From assembly GCA_963719645.1 (NCBI GenBank), contig CAVRCT010000007.1:248001-312000 (forward strand): a DNA stretch of 64,000 nucleotides. Direction: 5' to 3'. Below, piece after piece: positions 35,083 through 44,853 of this stretch (position 1 is the first letter of the stretch; each line of letters starts with the position of its first letter). This stretch comes from CAVRCT01 sp963719645 (GTDB lineage: Bacteria > Pseudomonadota > Gammaproteobacteria > DSM-16500). A program made the translations under genes and the position numbers. Under the pieces are notes generated by a model. The model did not search any database. It saw only the letters and a program-made list of their open reading frames with translations, and was not told the origin of the DNA.

Positions 35083-35458
35083 AATTTTTTTATACAAATC
35101 CCCCTTGTTCCCACTTTGAAAAGGCGTTGTTGCGTAATTCACAGAAGTGCTTGGAACGCCTTCCCCTTCAGGGGGAAGGTGGCCGACAGGCCGGATGGGG
35201 GGATAAAAAATATAAGAAATCTTAACAAAAAAATGAGAGCTACATAAAAAAACCATCGTTGAGTGTTATTTTGATCCCCTTATCCGGCCTGTCGGCCACC
35301 TTCCCCCTGAAGGGGAAGGCGTTCTAAGCAATATTTTGAATTACACAACAACGCCTTTTCAAAGTGGGAGACCTTCTAAACAGCTCTGTGTTTTAACGGT
35401 AAAGCTGCTTAGAAGGTCTCCCACTTTGAAAAAGGGGGAACAAGGGGGATTTGTATAA
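35083..35458. repeat. Nested palindromes downstream of obgE
   Basis: The outer pair is ATACAAATCCCCCTTGTTCC (about 35092) and its complement near 35435-35458. A next shell AAAAGGCGTTGTTGCGTAATT (35120) and complement near 35340-35358 carries the inner palindrome AACGCCTTCCCCTTCAGGGG ... (about 35150-35330) with GGTGGCCGACAGGCCGG arms. A further AAGGTCTCCCACTTTG pair is at 35366-35430. The same GGCGTTGTTGCG shell at 2280 and 57057 carries family A instead. It fills most of the 34837-35563 gap. Confidence 0.85.
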
Positions 35459-35515
35459 AAAGAAGAAGTTCTTATTTGATGTTTATCTTAGAGAATATGA
35501 CAAACGCTTTGCAAA

Positions 35516-35546
35516 CGGCCTGGGCTGTCGCCCAGGCTATTTTTAT
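35516..35546. terminator. GC-rich hairpin downstream of rpsT
   Basis: GGCCTGGGC-TGTC-GCCCAGGCT with a T-run only on the plus side. On the minus (rpsT) side it lacks a U-tract, so it may be a plus-oriented terminator or a stabilising 3' hairpin for rpsT mRNA. Confidence 0.5.
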
Positions 35547-35563
35547 GAATCGAAAAGATTCTA

Positions 35564-35896
35564 TTATTCAGCTGATTTTGCGGCTTTGCTTGATTTAGCG
35601 CGGGACGTTTTTGCTTTTGCGGCAACGGCTTCGCCAGACATCTTTTTGACAGCGGCGGATAAACGACCTTTATGACGCGCTGCTTTATTCTTATGGAGCA
35701 ATCCTTTATCGGCCATTCGATCGATAACGGGTTGGGCTGCTTTAAACGCTTCTTGTGCTTGCGCTTTGTCACCGGCCGCGACAGCTGCTACCACTTTTTT
35801 AATGTAGGTGCGAACCATTGAACGCAGGCTGGCATTGTGCTGGCGGTGCTTTTCTGATTGTTTGGCGCGTTTTTTCGCGGATTTGATATTAGCCAA
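35564..35896 (-). CDS. rpsT: Ribosomal protein bS20 (TTG start)
   Basis: A 110-aa S20: MANIKSAKKRAKQSEKHRQHN N-terminus and HKNKAARHKGRLS core. The start codon is TTG with GGAGG at the right distance, as in E. coli, where the UUG start is part of S20 autoregulation. The Ala/Lys/Ser-rich C-terminal tail makes it about 20 residues longer than the common form. It is divergent from murJ, a conserved pairing. Confidence 0.95.
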   Translation of the reverse strand: MANIKSAKKRAKQSEKHRQHNASLRSMVRTYIKKVVAAVAAGDKAQAQEAFKAAQPVIDRMADKGLLHKNKAARHKGRLSAAVKKMSGEAVAAKAKTSRAKSSKAAKSAE

Positions 35897-36125
35897 AGGT
35901 GTTCCTCCAAAATTATATGTATTTTTAACCTAAATAATTTAGGTTTAATATCAAAAGGTGGCTACTATGCCTGCTTCTTAGAGGCTTGTCAAATACTTAG
36001 AAGGAAATGACAGGGGGTTTTTGTCTTATTTTGATAGATAAAATCAATGGGAAATCTCGGCGTTTCACTGGCCATACTAAAAACCTAAGGTTATACTCAT
36101 TTTCTTTCAATTTTAGATAAAAACC

Positions 36126-37682
36126 ATGAGCAAAGCACTCTTCAAATCCACCTCCGTTGTAGCCGGTATGACCATGGTGTCGCGGGTGTTTGGTTTTATC
36201 CGCGATATGGTGACCGCGCAGCTATTTGGTGCAACGGCGGCGTTTGATGCTTTTTCGGTGGCATTTCGCATTCCTAACTTAATGCGGCGCTTATTTGCGG
36301 AAGGGTCTTTTGCCCAAGCTTTTGTGCCTGTTTTATCAGAATATCAAAAAAATCGAACCCATGTGGATATCAAAAAATTTATCGATGCGATTTCAGGCAC
36401 GCTCGGTTTTGTTCTCCTCTGCGTGACGATTGGCGGAATTATTTTAGCACCTTGGATTATTCGGTTGTTTGCGCCTGGATTTTTGGCAGATGGTGAGCGG
36501 TTTCATTTGGCAGTCACCATGGTTAGAATTACGTTTCCTTATATCATGCTCATTTCATTGGCTGCTTTTTCAGGGGCTATTTTAAATACCTATAGTCGTT
36601 TCTGGGTCGCTGCTTTTTCGCCTGTTTTATTGAATGTTTGTATGATTGGTGCGGCATTTTGGTTATCACCGCATATGCTTATTCCGATCGTTGGTTTAGC
36701 CTGGGGCGTCTTAATTGCTGGATTTGTGCAGTGGATTTTTCAATGGCCTTTTTTAAAAAAAATGGATTTATTGCCCCGACCTAAAATTGCATTTCATGAT
36801 CCTGGCGTTAAACGGGTATTGAAACTCATGGTGCCTGCTATTTTTGGTGTGTCTGTATCGCAAATTAATTTATTGCTCGATACGTTGTTTGCTTCATTGT
36901 TAGTGGTGGGCAGTGTGTCCTGGTTGTATTACTCTGATCGGTTGATGGAATTTCCGTTGGGGGTGATCGGGGTTGCTATCTCGACTGTTATTTTGCCGCA
37001 TTTATCGCGCCATCATGCGACTGATGCGCATGTGGATTTTTCGCATACGTTGGATTGGGCGTTGCGTTGTATTTTATTGGTGGGATTACCGGCTGCGGTG
37101 GTATTTGCTGTGATTTCAGGTCCGTTAATCAGTACGTTGTTTCAACATGGTCATTTTGATGGTCATGCGGTTTTAATGGCGCGGAAAAGTTTGACGATGT
37201 TTGCGATTGGTATCACACCGTTCATGCTCATTAAAATTTTAGCGTCGGGTTTTTATGCTAAACAAAATATGGGAACGCCGGTGCGGATTGGGATTGTTGC
37301 CATGATTGCTAATATGGTTTTTAACGTGATTTTGATTTGGCCGTTAAAACATGCGGGTATTGCATTGGCGACGTCATTATCGGCTGTTATAAACAGCGGG
37401 TTGTTATTTTATTTTTTACAGAAGCAAAAAATTTATGTACCGCGCAGTGGTTGGAAATTTTTTAGTTTGCGATTATTGGTTGCTAATGTTGTGTTGGCTA
37501 TTTGGTTAGCCTATGGGGCGGGCGATATTCAAGCGTGGATTACGCATCCGACGTTGTGGCGGGTTGAACATTTGGCGGGGTTGTTGATTTCTGCGGTTGT
37601 TGTTTATTTTATGGGGTTAGCGCTTGCGGGGGTTCGGTTGCGGGATGTGTTAATTCCGCAGCAGTCTTTGAAGGTGGAATGA
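36126..37682 (+). CDS. murJ: Lipid II flippase MurJ
   Basis: A 518-aa MOP-superfamily membrane protein with about 14 hydrophobic segments that flips lipid II across the inner membrane for peptidoglycan synthesis. The N-terminal signature MVSRVFGFIRDMVTAQLFGA...FDAFSVAFRIPNLMRRLFAEGSFAQAFVPV is diagnostic, including the conserved Arg residues and FRIPN. It ends 7 bp before a convergent gene. Confidence 0.96.
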   Translation: MSKALFKSTSVVAGMTMVSRVFGFIRDMVTAQLFGATAAFDAFSVAFRIPNLMRRLFAEGSFAQAFVPVLSEYQKNRTHVDIKKFIDAISGTLGFVLLCVTIGGIILAPWIIRLFAPGFLADGERFHLAVTMVRITFPYIMLISLAAFSGAILNTYSRFWVAAFSPVLLNVCMIGAAFWLSPHMLIPIVGLAWGVLIAGFVQWIFQWPFLKKMDLLPRPKIAFHDPGVKRVLKLMVPAIFGVSVSQINLLLDTLFASLLVVGSVSWLYYSDRLMEFPLGVIGVAISTVILPHLSRHHATDAHVDFSHTLDWALRCILLVGLPAAVVFAVISGPLISTLFQHGHFDGHAVLMARKSLTMFAIGITPFMLIKILASGFYAKQNMGTPVRIGIVAMIANMVFNVILIWPLKHAGIALATSLSAVINSGLLFYFLQKQKIYVPRSGWKFFSLRLLVANVVLAIWLAYGAGDIQAWITHPTLWRVEHLAGLLISAVVVYFMGLALAGVRLRDVLIPQQSLKVE

Positions 37683-37689
37683 AAAGCCC

Positions 37690-38379
37690 TCACGATGACA
37701 GCCCTTGGCCGGGGGCTTGGCGCGCAACTTCTTGGGATAGAGAAATCTTGCTTTGTTCGACGCCTGGTAGTGCTTTCCAAGCGGTGAGGATAACACCTCG
37801 TAACGCTTCGAGTACTTTTTCGTTTTCTTTCTTATATTTTCTAAATTGGGTTTTATTCGCGTCTAATGCGTCAAATAATGAACGGAAAGTATTTAATGTG
37901 GCAGTGTCTTCGGCGGTGACGGCAGGATCAGTTGCACCGGCAACCCGAGTCATGAGTTCCTTGAGGACGTCGAATGAATGGCTATAGAATGTATTAAATT
38001 CGGTTTCAATGGCGGAATAGCGTATCTCAAGCTCATCTGCTGATTTGTTCAATGGATCGGCTTGGCTTTTGCAAATAGCATAGCTTTGTTTTGCTGTTTG
38101 GGTATTCGTATCTGCTAATTTATTTAAAATGTTACTTAAGGTCGCTCGCTCTTGCGGTATTTCACTGGAGGTGGCGGCATAATCAATACGCAAATGCGAT
38201 AAATTTGAATTCATGATAGTTGCTTTTGCTAAGGCAGAATTATCGTCTGGTAATGTTAAGACGTCTAAATAAATTTTTGTCAATTCAAGCATCATCCGAG
38301 TGGTCGACAATTGATAGTGTGATCCTGCGGTATTTTTCAGTGCCGTTGACAGGGAGGGGGATAATTCTGGGTTTGCCAT
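37690..38379 (-). CDS. Hypothetical helical protein
   Basis: A 229-aa protein from the ATG at 38379 (MANPELSPSLS; GAGG upstream). An ATG 14 codons earlier lacks a site. It is almost entirely alpha-helical with coiled-coil-like stretches (about 70-130 and 165-215), no signal peptide and no membrane segment. No homology recognised. Helical accessory proteins of this type are common among Legionellales effectors, but there is no specific evidence. It is inserted between murJ and ribF. Confidence 0.65.
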   Translation of the reverse strand: MANPELSPSLSTALKNTAGSHYQLSTTRMMLELTKIYLDVLTLPDDNSALAKATIMNSNLSHLRIDYAATSSEIPQERATLSNILNKLADTNTQTAKQSYAICKSQADPLNKSADELEIRYSAIETEFNTFYSHSFDVLKELMTRVAGATDPAVTAEDTATLNTFRSLFDALDANKTQFRKYKKENEKVLEALRGVILTAWKALPGVEQSKISLSQEVARQAPGQGLSS

Positions 38380-38475
38380 AACAACCTCGTTCAAAAGGGG
38401 TCTTTTACTTAATAATAGCACTTTTACAATCAGACGGGTATACGCGTATAATCAATTCCCTAACTAAAAATAGCG

Positions 38476-38583
38476 CCGTCATTGCGAGGAGCGTTTTTTG
38501 CGACGAAGCAATCCAGGTTTTGACTTGAGAATAACCCAAAAACTGGATTGCTTCGTCGCAAAAAGCGCTCCTCGCAATGACGG
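38476..38583. repeat. Family A palindrome
   Basis: CCGTCATTGCGAGGAGCG ... complement, with GCAATCCAG/CTGGATTGC inner arms; same family as 2298-2401, 12030-12150 and 57080-57187. It lies in the ribF promoter region. Confidence 0.9.
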
Positions 38584-38605
38584 CACTAAAGAATAGGCTG
38601 AGTGA

Positions 38606-39550
38606 ATGACGCGATTGATTCGTGGATTACATAATTTAAAAAACCAGGTAAAAGGCAGTGTTGTCACGCTGGGGAACTTTGATGGGGTGCACATTGGCCA
38701 TCAAGCCTTATTGGCGGAGGTCACAGCAACTGCGCGCCGGTTAAATACCACCTCATTGGCCATGATTTTTGAACCCCAGCCATTTGAGTTTTTTGCCCGT
38801 GAAAAAGTGGCACCGCGGTTGACGCGCTGGCGGGAGAAATTTCAATTACTCTCGGCGTATGGCGTGGATGCGGTATTGGTTATTCGTTTTAATGCTGCTT
38901 TTGCAGCATTTACGGCTGAGCAATTCATTCAACAAATTTTAGTGGATGCATTAGCTGTCAAAGCGATTATTGTAGGGGATGATTTTCATTTTGGTCGGCA
39001 GCGGCAAGGGAATTTTGCCTTATTACAACAAGCCGGTAATAAATACGATTTTCGTGTCATGGCAATGCCAACCATCCAATTGAATCAGCAGCGAGTCAGT
39101 AGTACAGTGGTTCGCCAGGCATTGGAGACAGGTGACCAAGCACGCGTCGCACAATTGCTGGGTAGACCTTATACGATGATAGGTCGTGTTGTTTATGGTG
39201 ATCAGAGGGGCAGGCAACTCGGTTTTCCAACGGCGAATATTTTTTTACATCGGCAAGCGACACCGGTACAAGGTGTTTATGCGGTTCGCATGCATGGGGT
39301 GCAAAAAAAGTCGCTGCCTGGCGTGGCTAACATTGGAACTCGGCCGACAATAGACGGCACTAAAACGTTATTAGAAGTACATTTATTTGATTTTAATCAA
39401 GAGATTTATGGCCAGCATGTGACAGTTGAGTTTTGTGCGAAATTACGCGATGAAAAACGTTTCGAAAACATAGGTTTACTGAAAGAACAAATTGCGCGAG
39501 ATGCACTCGCTGCGCGACATTATTTTGAATTGCACGGGGAAGTACGATGA
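38606..39550 (+). CDS. ribF: Bifunctional riboflavin kinase/FAD synthetase
   Basis: A 314-aa enzyme converting riboflavin to FMN and FAD. The N-terminal FMN adenylyltransferase has VTLGNFDGVHIGHQALL and DDFHFGRQRQGNF; the C-terminal kinase has GRPYTMIGRVVYGDQRGRQLGFPTAN and GVYAVR, and the NIGTRPT motif is present. The start is just after a family A palindrome, with only a weak site. Its last 4 bp overlap ileS. Confidence 0.96.
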   Translation: MTRLIRGLHNLKNQVKGSVVTLGNFDGVHIGHQALLAEVTATARRLNTTSLAMIFEPQPFEFFAREKVAPRLTRWREKFQLLSAYGVDAVLVIRFNAAFAAFTAEQFIQQILVDALAVKAIIVGDDFHFGRQRQGNFALLQQAGNKYDFRVMAMPTIQLNQQRVSSTVVRQALETGDQARVAQLLGRPYTMIGRVVYGDQRGRQLGFPTANIFLHRQATPVQGVYAVRMHGVQKKSLPGVANIGTRPTIDGTKTLLEVHLFDFNQEIYGQHVTVEFCAKLRDEKRFENIGLLKEQIARDALAARHYFELHGEVR

Positions 39551-42369
39551 CAACCGATTATAAAAATACACTCAATTTACCCAATACTGATTTTCCGATG
39601 AAAGCGAATTTGGCGCAGCGTGAGACTGAAATATTGCAAAAATGGCGCGATTTGGATCTTTACGCCAAACTGCGTGCCCAAGGCAAACAGCGACCACGGT
39701 TTATTTTCCATGACGGTCCTCCGTATGCAAATGGGCATATTCACATGGGCACAGCAGTGAATAAAATTTTAAAAGACATGGTAACCAAATCAAAAACGTT
39801 TGCGGGTTTTGATGCCCCTTTTGTACCGGGTTGGGATTGTCACGGTTTACCGATTGAATTAAACGTCGAAAAAAAGCTGGGAAAACCCGGCCATAAAGTG
39901 AATGTGACCGATTTTCGCAAAGCATGCCGAGAATATGCCGCGGGTTTTATTGAATTACAACGCGAAGAATTTATTCGCTTAGGTGTCGTGGCAGATTGGT
40001 ATAAGCCATATTTAACGATGGATTTTAGTTACGAAGCAGACATCATCCGTGCGCTCAGCAAAGTCATTCAAAAAGGTCATTTGCAAAAAGGTTATAAACC
40101 GGTGCACTGGTGTTTAGATTGCAGCTCAGCCTTAGCAGAAGCAGAAGTGGAATACGCCGATAAAACATCGCCTGCGATTGATGTGCGTTTTTTTGTGATA
40201 GATGAAAAAGAATTTTGGCAACGATTAGAGGTGAAACCGTCGGGTAGCGGAAAAATTTCCATTCCCATCTGGACGACAACGCCTTGGACGTTACCCGCTA
40301 ATCGCGCAGTGGCATTAAATCCTTATCTAGATTATGTGTTAGTGGAATGTGACGGCACAGAGCGAATGGTAATAGCAGAACCTTTGCTAACAGGCGTGAT
40401 GCAACGATATGGCGTAAAAAACTATAAAATATTGGCTAAAACATTAGGCGAAAAATTAGAAAACATTCTGGTGCAGCATCCTTTTTATGAACGTGAAGTG
40501 CCTGTTGTCTTAGGCGAGCATGTGACCGTGGATTCCGGCACAGGGGCTGTTCACACAGCACCCGCGCACGGTGTTGACGATTATGAAATTGGTAAAAAAT
40601 ATCAATTATCGATGGAAAATCCTGTCGCAGATGATGGTTGCTTTATATCAACCGTGCCGATTGTCGCGGGTGTGCATGTGAACAAAGCCAATGAGTTAGT
40701 GCTCAGTGCATTAAAAGAAAAGGATACGTTAATTCATTTCGCTAAAATTACGCATAGTTATCCGCATTGCTGGCGGCATAAAACACCCTTGATATTTCGT
40801 GCGACACCGCAGTGGTTTATTAGCATGGAACAAAACGGATTACGCGCCAATGCATTAAAAGCGATTGATCACGTCAATTGGATTCCAGACTGGGGTAAAA
40901 ATCGGATTTATTCAATGATGGAAAATCGGCCGGATTGGTGTATTTCCCGACAACGTGTATGGGGTGTGCCTATCGCGTTATTTCTTCATAAAGAAACAGG
41001 TGAGCCACATCCTGACACCGCGCACTTAATGGAAAAAGTAGCAGAACGTGTTGAGAAAGAAGGTGTGGATGTCTGGTATCAGTTAGATGCGGATGATTTT
41101 CTCTCGGCTGCTGATGCGCCCCATTATAAAAAATGTTTAGATATTTTAGACGTATGGTTTGATTCGGGCGTTTCGCATGATTGTGTCCTGAGAAAAAATC
41201 CAGATCTCGGTTTTCCAGCAGACTTATATTTAGAAGGATCGGATCAACACCGCGGTTGGTTTCTGTCATCCTTGACAACATCTGTCGCGATTTCAGATGT
41301 CGCACCTTATAACACCGTGTTAACACATGGCTATGTGATCGATGTGCAAGGACGCAAAATGTCAAAATCACTGGGTAACGTGATTGCGCCTGAAAAAATT
41401 ATTAAAAGTTTAGGTGCGGATGTGTTGCGATTGTGGGTCGCCTCGATTGATTATCGCGCGGAAATTAATGTCTCTGAAGAAATTTTAACGCGCACTTCTG
41501 AAACGTATCGTCGTCTGCGTAATACAGCCCGTTTTTTATTAGCGAATTTAGCAGGTTTTGATCCTGTGAAAGATTTAGTGCCCGCCACAAAAATGTTATC
41601 GCTGGATCGCTGGGCCGTAAATAAAGCGCGTAAATTACAGCAAGAAATAGTAAAAGCATATGAGTCTTATCAATTCCATACGATTTATCAAAAAGTCCAT
41701 CATTTCTGTGTGGTTGAATTGGGCGGTTTTTATTTAGATGTGATTAAAGACAGACAGTATACGACTCAAACCAATAGTTTGGCGCGTCGTTCTGCACAGA
41801 GTGCAATGTTTCATATAATGGAAGCACTGGTGCGTTGGCTGGCACCGATCTTAAGTTTTACAGCGGAAGAAATTTGGCAATATATTCCGGGTGAACGTGC
41901 TGAGTCGATTTTTTTAACGACATGGTATGAAGGATTTGCAAATTTTTCTGAGAGTGAAACCATGAATGAAGCGTATTGGGAAAAATTGCGCGCGGTGCGA
42001 GATGCTGTGAATAAAGAATTGGAAGTGCAACGCAAAGCCGGTAAGTTAGGTGCGCCCTTGGAAGCGGCTGTTCATTTATATTGTGATGCGGAATTAAAAA
42101 AACAATTAGACTTGTTAGAAAATGAATTGCGTTTTGTCTTAATCACTTCCGGTGCGGAGGTGCATTTGCTGAATTCACATGTTGCGCCGGATGTCGTGGC
42201 GACTGAATTCCCAGGATTATCCGTCCGAGTAGATGCGCTTAACGCACAAAAATGCGAACGGTGTTGGCATAGGCGCACGGATGTTGGCTCTAATCCGGCG
42301 TATCCTACATTGTGTGCACGTTGTGTGGATAATGTGGCGGGGAAAGGTGAAGTGAGGAAGTTTGCATAA
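39547..42369 (+). CDS. ileS: Isoleucyl-tRNA synthetase
   Basis: A 940-aa class I synthetase charging tRNA-Ile. The HIGH motif is DGPPYANGHIHMGTA, the KMSKS motif is GRKMSKSLGNVI, an editing domain holds TTPWTLPANRAVALNP, and a C-terminal zinc finger has CERCWHRR and LCARCVDN. Length is typical of bacterial IleRS. Translation is coupled to ribF by the ATGA overlap; lspA follows. Confidence 0.97.
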   Translation: MTTDYKNTLNLPNTDFPMKANLAQRETEILQKWRDLDLYAKLRAQGKQRPRFIFHDGPPYANGHIHMGTAVNKILKDMVTKSKTFAGFDAPFVPGWDCHGLPIELNVEKKLGKPGHKVNVTDFRKACREYAAGFIELQREEFIRLGVVADWYKPYLTMDFSYEADIIRALSKVIQKGHLQKGYKPVHWCLDCSSALAEAEVEYADKTSPAIDVRFFVIDEKEFWQRLEVKPSGSGKISIPIWTTTPWTLPANRAVALNPYLDYVLVECDGTERMVIAEPLLTGVMQRYGVKNYKILAKTLGEKLENILVQHPFYEREVPVVLGEHVTVDSGTGAVHTAPAHGVDDYEIGKKYQLSMENPVADDGCFISTVPIVAGVHVNKANELVLSALKEKDTLIHFAKITHSYPHCWRHKTPLIFRATPQWFISMEQNGLRANALKAIDHVNWIPDWGKNRIYSMMENRPDWCISRQRVWGVPIALFLHKETGEPHPDTAHLMEKVAERVEKEGVDVWYQLDADDFLSAADAPHYKKCLDILDVWFDSGVSHDCVLRKNPDLGFPADLYLEGSDQHRGWFLSSLTTSVAISDVAPYNTVLTHGYVIDVQGRKMSKSLGNVIAPEKIIKSLGADVLRLWVASIDYRAEINVSEEILTRTSETYRRLRNTARFLLANLAGFDPVKDLVPATKMLSLDRWAVNKARKLQQEIVKAYESYQFHTIYQKVHHFCVVELGGFYLDVIKDRQYTTQTNSLARRSAQSAMFHIMEALVRWLAPILSFTAEEIWQYIPGERAESIFLTTWYEGFANFSESETMNEAYWEKLRAVRDAVNKELEVQRKAGKLGAPLEAAVHLYCDAELKKQLDLLENELRFVLITSGAEVHLLNSHVAPDVVATEFPGLSVRVDALNAQKCERCWHRRTDVGSNPAYPTLCARCVDNVAGKGEVRKFA

Positions 42370-42395
42370 TGCTTTACTGCAAAAAAGGATTCATC

Positions 42396-42881
42396 ATGAA
42401 ACAAACACTCTCCCAGTCTGGCTTACGCTGGCTATGGGTCACTGTCATCGTCATTCTGTTAGATCGTGTCGCAAAATATTGCGTGATAACATGGTTAACA
42501 CCTTACACATCGGTACCTGTTTTTTCATTTTTTAATGTCACCTTGGCTTATAACAAAGGCGCTGCTTTTAGTTTTCTGGCAGATGCAGGCGGATGGCAGG
42601 CGTGGATGTTTGGTGGATTGGCGGTGGTGGTGAGTATCACGATTTTTGTTTGGTTGTCGCGGTTGTCTCAAAAACAAATTTGGCTTTCATTGGCATTAGC
42701 CATGATATTAGGCGGTGCATTAGGCAATTTGTCGGATCGGTTGCTGTATACCCACGTGATTGATTTTCTGGATTTTCATTTAGGAAATTTGCATTGGCCT
42801 GTTTTTAATTTAGCAGACAGCGCAATTTGTATCGGTGCATTTATGCTTTTTTGGGACGCTACCTTTCGTCGGAAAAAATAA
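42396..42881 (+). CDS. lspA: Lipoprotein signal peptidase
   Basis: A 161-aa inner-membrane aspartyl protease that removes the signal peptides of prolipoproteins. ATG at 42396 preceded by AAGGATT; an upstream in-frame ATG overlaps ileS and is unlikely. Four hydrophobic segments are present. Catalytic Asp residues sit in NLSDRLLYTHVIDFLDFH and FNLADSAICIG, and AYNKGAAFSFLAD is the conserved region. Gene order ribF-ileS-lspA is classical. Confidence 0.96.
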   Translation: MKQTLSQSGLRWLWVTVIVILLDRVAKYCVITWLTPYTSVPVFSFFNVTLAYNKGAAFSFLADAGGWQAWMFGGLAVVVSITIFVWLSRLSQKQIWLSLALAMILGGALGNLSDRLLYTHVIDFLDFHLGNLHWPVFNLADSAICIGAFMLFWDATFRRKK

Positions 42882-44004
42882 AATTTTCCATTTCTTGAAT
42901 AAAAAAATTAAAATCGGGATTAAAGCTTAATCGAGCGTGCGGTCTTTTCGAGAGACCGCTCAAGTATTTCAGCTGATAAAACCAACCTGTGATGACATTT
43001 TCTGCGCCGTAGGTGAAACGTCTCGAATCCACATGACTTGCCTCAGCATAATAACCATGTTTGCCATAATGCACATTATTGGGTGAGAAGGGTAAGCAGA
43101 TATGCGAAAAATTTTCGATGTTCATTTCAGGATAAAAAGAAGAGCGCATCTGAATGCGTGGATCCGCTAGCGGAATTTGTTTTGCTGAATAAATCAATGC
43201 ACGGCTTTGCTCATTCGCATAGCGGGAAAAAAAATCAAGCGTGGCAGGCGTAGATACCACCTCATCTTCAGAAGACACCATGAGAAAAAAAGGTGTTTGT
43301 CGGAGCGTTTGATCAAATTGTTTGATCGCTTGCGCTAATAAGTAAACTTGATACGCCGCGTTAAAGGTAATAGAACAATATTTCACATAATCAATTTCAT
43401 TGCGCACATGCAACCATTTTGCACGTGGCCAAGCCCAGCTAAATAATTTGTGCCAATTCGCGCACGCTGCAAAATGGCTATTAATGCGAACAACAGGTGC
43501 AATCATCACGATTCGGTCGATGACATTGGGTTCGAGTGCATCATATAACAAAGAGAGAGTGGCGCCAGTGGAGTATCCGACTAAAATGATTTTTTCGACT
43601 TCATCTTTAAACGATGCCACGCCATAGCGAACCGCTTGCAGCCAATCGAGATAGCTGACATTCAGCAATGCCCCAGGCACTAGTCCATGACCTGGCAAGG
43701 CAATGGCGCGGACAAAAACATCATTATCGGATAAGGCTTTGCCAATATCCCGGGCTAAAAAAGGCGAATCCAATAAACCATGGATTAACAATGCCCCATA
43801 TTTTGGCTTTTTTGTGCGAGCGGGGCGTATTTCAAATGGAGAATTTGCACTGATGATAAAATCGGTGTTCAGTTCCAAGTCTTGACGGGTTTCTTTCACC
43901 AATTGTTTGGATAAACGAATATAATCGCTAAAATCCAAGTTAAGATCATGGATTGGGTAGTGAACATGGGGATCTTGAAAAAGCTTAGATTCTTTTGCCG
44001 ACAT
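42859..44004 (-). CDS. Alpha/beta-hydrolase
   Basis: A 381-aa soluble hydrolase. Oxyanion-side motif LLIHGLLDSPFLARDIGKAL, nucleophile elbow LVGYSTGATLSLL, an Asp in VSSEDEVVSTPAT, and a candidate base His in the C-terminal region (about 300-310, NFSHICLPFS). No signal peptide. It resembles monoacylglycerol-lipase/esterase-like enzymes; substrate unknown. Its 3' end overlaps lspA by 23 bp convergently and its start abuts the IcmC/D-like gene divergently. Confidence 0.8.
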   Translation of the reverse strand: MSAKESKLFQDPHVHYPIHDLNLDFSDYIRLSKQLVKETRQDLELNTDFIISANSPFEIRPARTKKPKYGALLIHGLLDSPFLARDIGKALSDNDVFVRAIALPGHGLVPGALLNVSYLDWLQAVRYGVASFKDEVEKIILVGYSTGATLSLLYDALEPNVIDRIVMIAPVVRINSHFAACANWHKLFSWAWPRAKWLHVRNEIDYVKYCSITFNAAYQVYLLAQAIKQFDQTLRQTPFFLMVSSEDEVVSTPATLDFFSRYANEQSRALIYSAKQIPLADPRIQMRSSFYPEMNIENFSHICLPFSPNNVHYGKHGYYAEASHVDSRRFTYGAENVITGWFYQLKYLSGLSKRPHARLSFNPDFNFFIQEMENFIFSDER

Positions 44005-44047
44005 GGATTATAATTCAGCAGGTAATTTAATTAGTCCTATCATAACT

Positions 44048-44386
44048 ATGAATATTCGAATAAACAAAATATATTTACTAATTTTCTTCTGGCTGCCCGG
44101 TCAACTCTATGCGTATGACGTTGGCACGACGGGTATTGGCGGTGTTGCAGTGAATGCGCTGGAACCCGTTTCACTTTTATCGAGTTTTATGGCCAGTGCT
44201 GCCTTGGCAATCGGCATTACGTTTGTGGTGGCTGCATTTTTTAAATATATACAACATCGTCGCAATCCCTTGGCGCATCCTATTAGCACAGTGGTTTTTT
44301 GGTTTATTTTGGGTTTGATATTATTGTGCTTACCATTAGTTTATAAGTTGACTGAAAGCGGCGTTCCGAATCCTTATCATTTTTGA
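44048..44386 (+). CDS. IcmC/IcmD (DotE/DotP/DotV)-type Dot/Icm membrane protein
   Basis: A 112-aa protein from the ATG at 44048 (signal peptide MNIRINKIYLLIFFWLPGQLYA|YDVG). An ATG at 44003 would overlap the divergent gene. After a Gly-rich stretch come two hydrophobic segments with the spacing and loop of IcmC/IcmD proteins: FMASAALAIGITFVVAAFFKYIQHRRNPLAHPIST and VVFWFILGLILLCLPLVYKL. These proteins are small inner-membrane parts of the type IVB (Dot/Icm) secretion system. Which paralogue it is (DotE, DotP or DotV) cannot be settled by eye. It supports a Legionellales host and a nearby lipoprotein partner. Confidence 0.65.
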   Translation: MNIRINKIYLLIFFWLPGQLYAYDVGTTGIGGVAVNALEPVSLLSSFMASAALAIGITFVVAAFFKYIQHRRNPLAHPISTVVFWFILGLILLCLPLVYKLTESGVPNPYHF

Positions 44387-44397
44387 GATATATTTTT

Positions 44398-44763
44398 ATG
44401 AAACAACGATCGATCCTGTTATGCAGCGTAATGTTTTGTTTAAGCTTGAGTGGCTGTGAGCAACAACCCAAGACCTATCAATACTTGATGACACACCCGA
44501 ATAATTTGCAAACTGAATATGATGCGTGCTCCCAAAATGCTGCATTACCCTCTTGCGAAGTCGTCAAACAAGCGTCACATGATTTTATGGTGTTAGTGAA
44601 TACACGTGAACACGCACCTGAAAAATTTGGCCAACAAATATTGGATTTGCAAACAGCGTTAATCACATTGCAAGCGCAACCTGCGCAACATGTTAAATAT
44701 CAAGAGATCTCACAACAATTAGCGGTTTATTATGCGGTGATTGCTGCGACGACGAGTGAGTAG
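44398..44763 (+). CDS. Small lipoprotein, EexN/TrbK-like pattern
   Basis: A 121-aa protein from the ATG at 44398. Signal peptide with lipobox LSLSGC at about residue 19 predicts membrane anchoring. The mature part reads TYQYLMTHPNNLQTEYDACSQ...CEVVKQASHDFM, a pattern seen in short conjugation/T4SS-associated lipoproteins. It starts 12 bp after the IcmC/D-like gene and is probably co-transcribed, so a role in the Dot/Icm apparatus is plausible. Two further cysteines could pair. Confidence 0.6.
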   Translation: MKQRSILLCSVMFCLSLSGCEQQPKTYQYLMTHPNNLQTEYDACSQNAALPSCEVVKQASHDFMVLVNTREHAPEKFGQQILDLQTALITLQAQPAQHVKYQEISQQLAVYYAVIAATTSE

Positions 44764-44853
44764 GTTAGACAATAAAAATTGTGAGCTTGGAAATCAGAAA
44801 AACACCTAGAAAATAATTTATTAAAACGGGTGTATCTGCTGCAATCATAGTGA

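Noticed and set aside
34849..35256. Open frames on both strands over the 51-bp repeats
   Set aside because: Repeat-driven open frames with repetitive peptides (SERKALRMTALSFAGYP); no start context and no codon bias.
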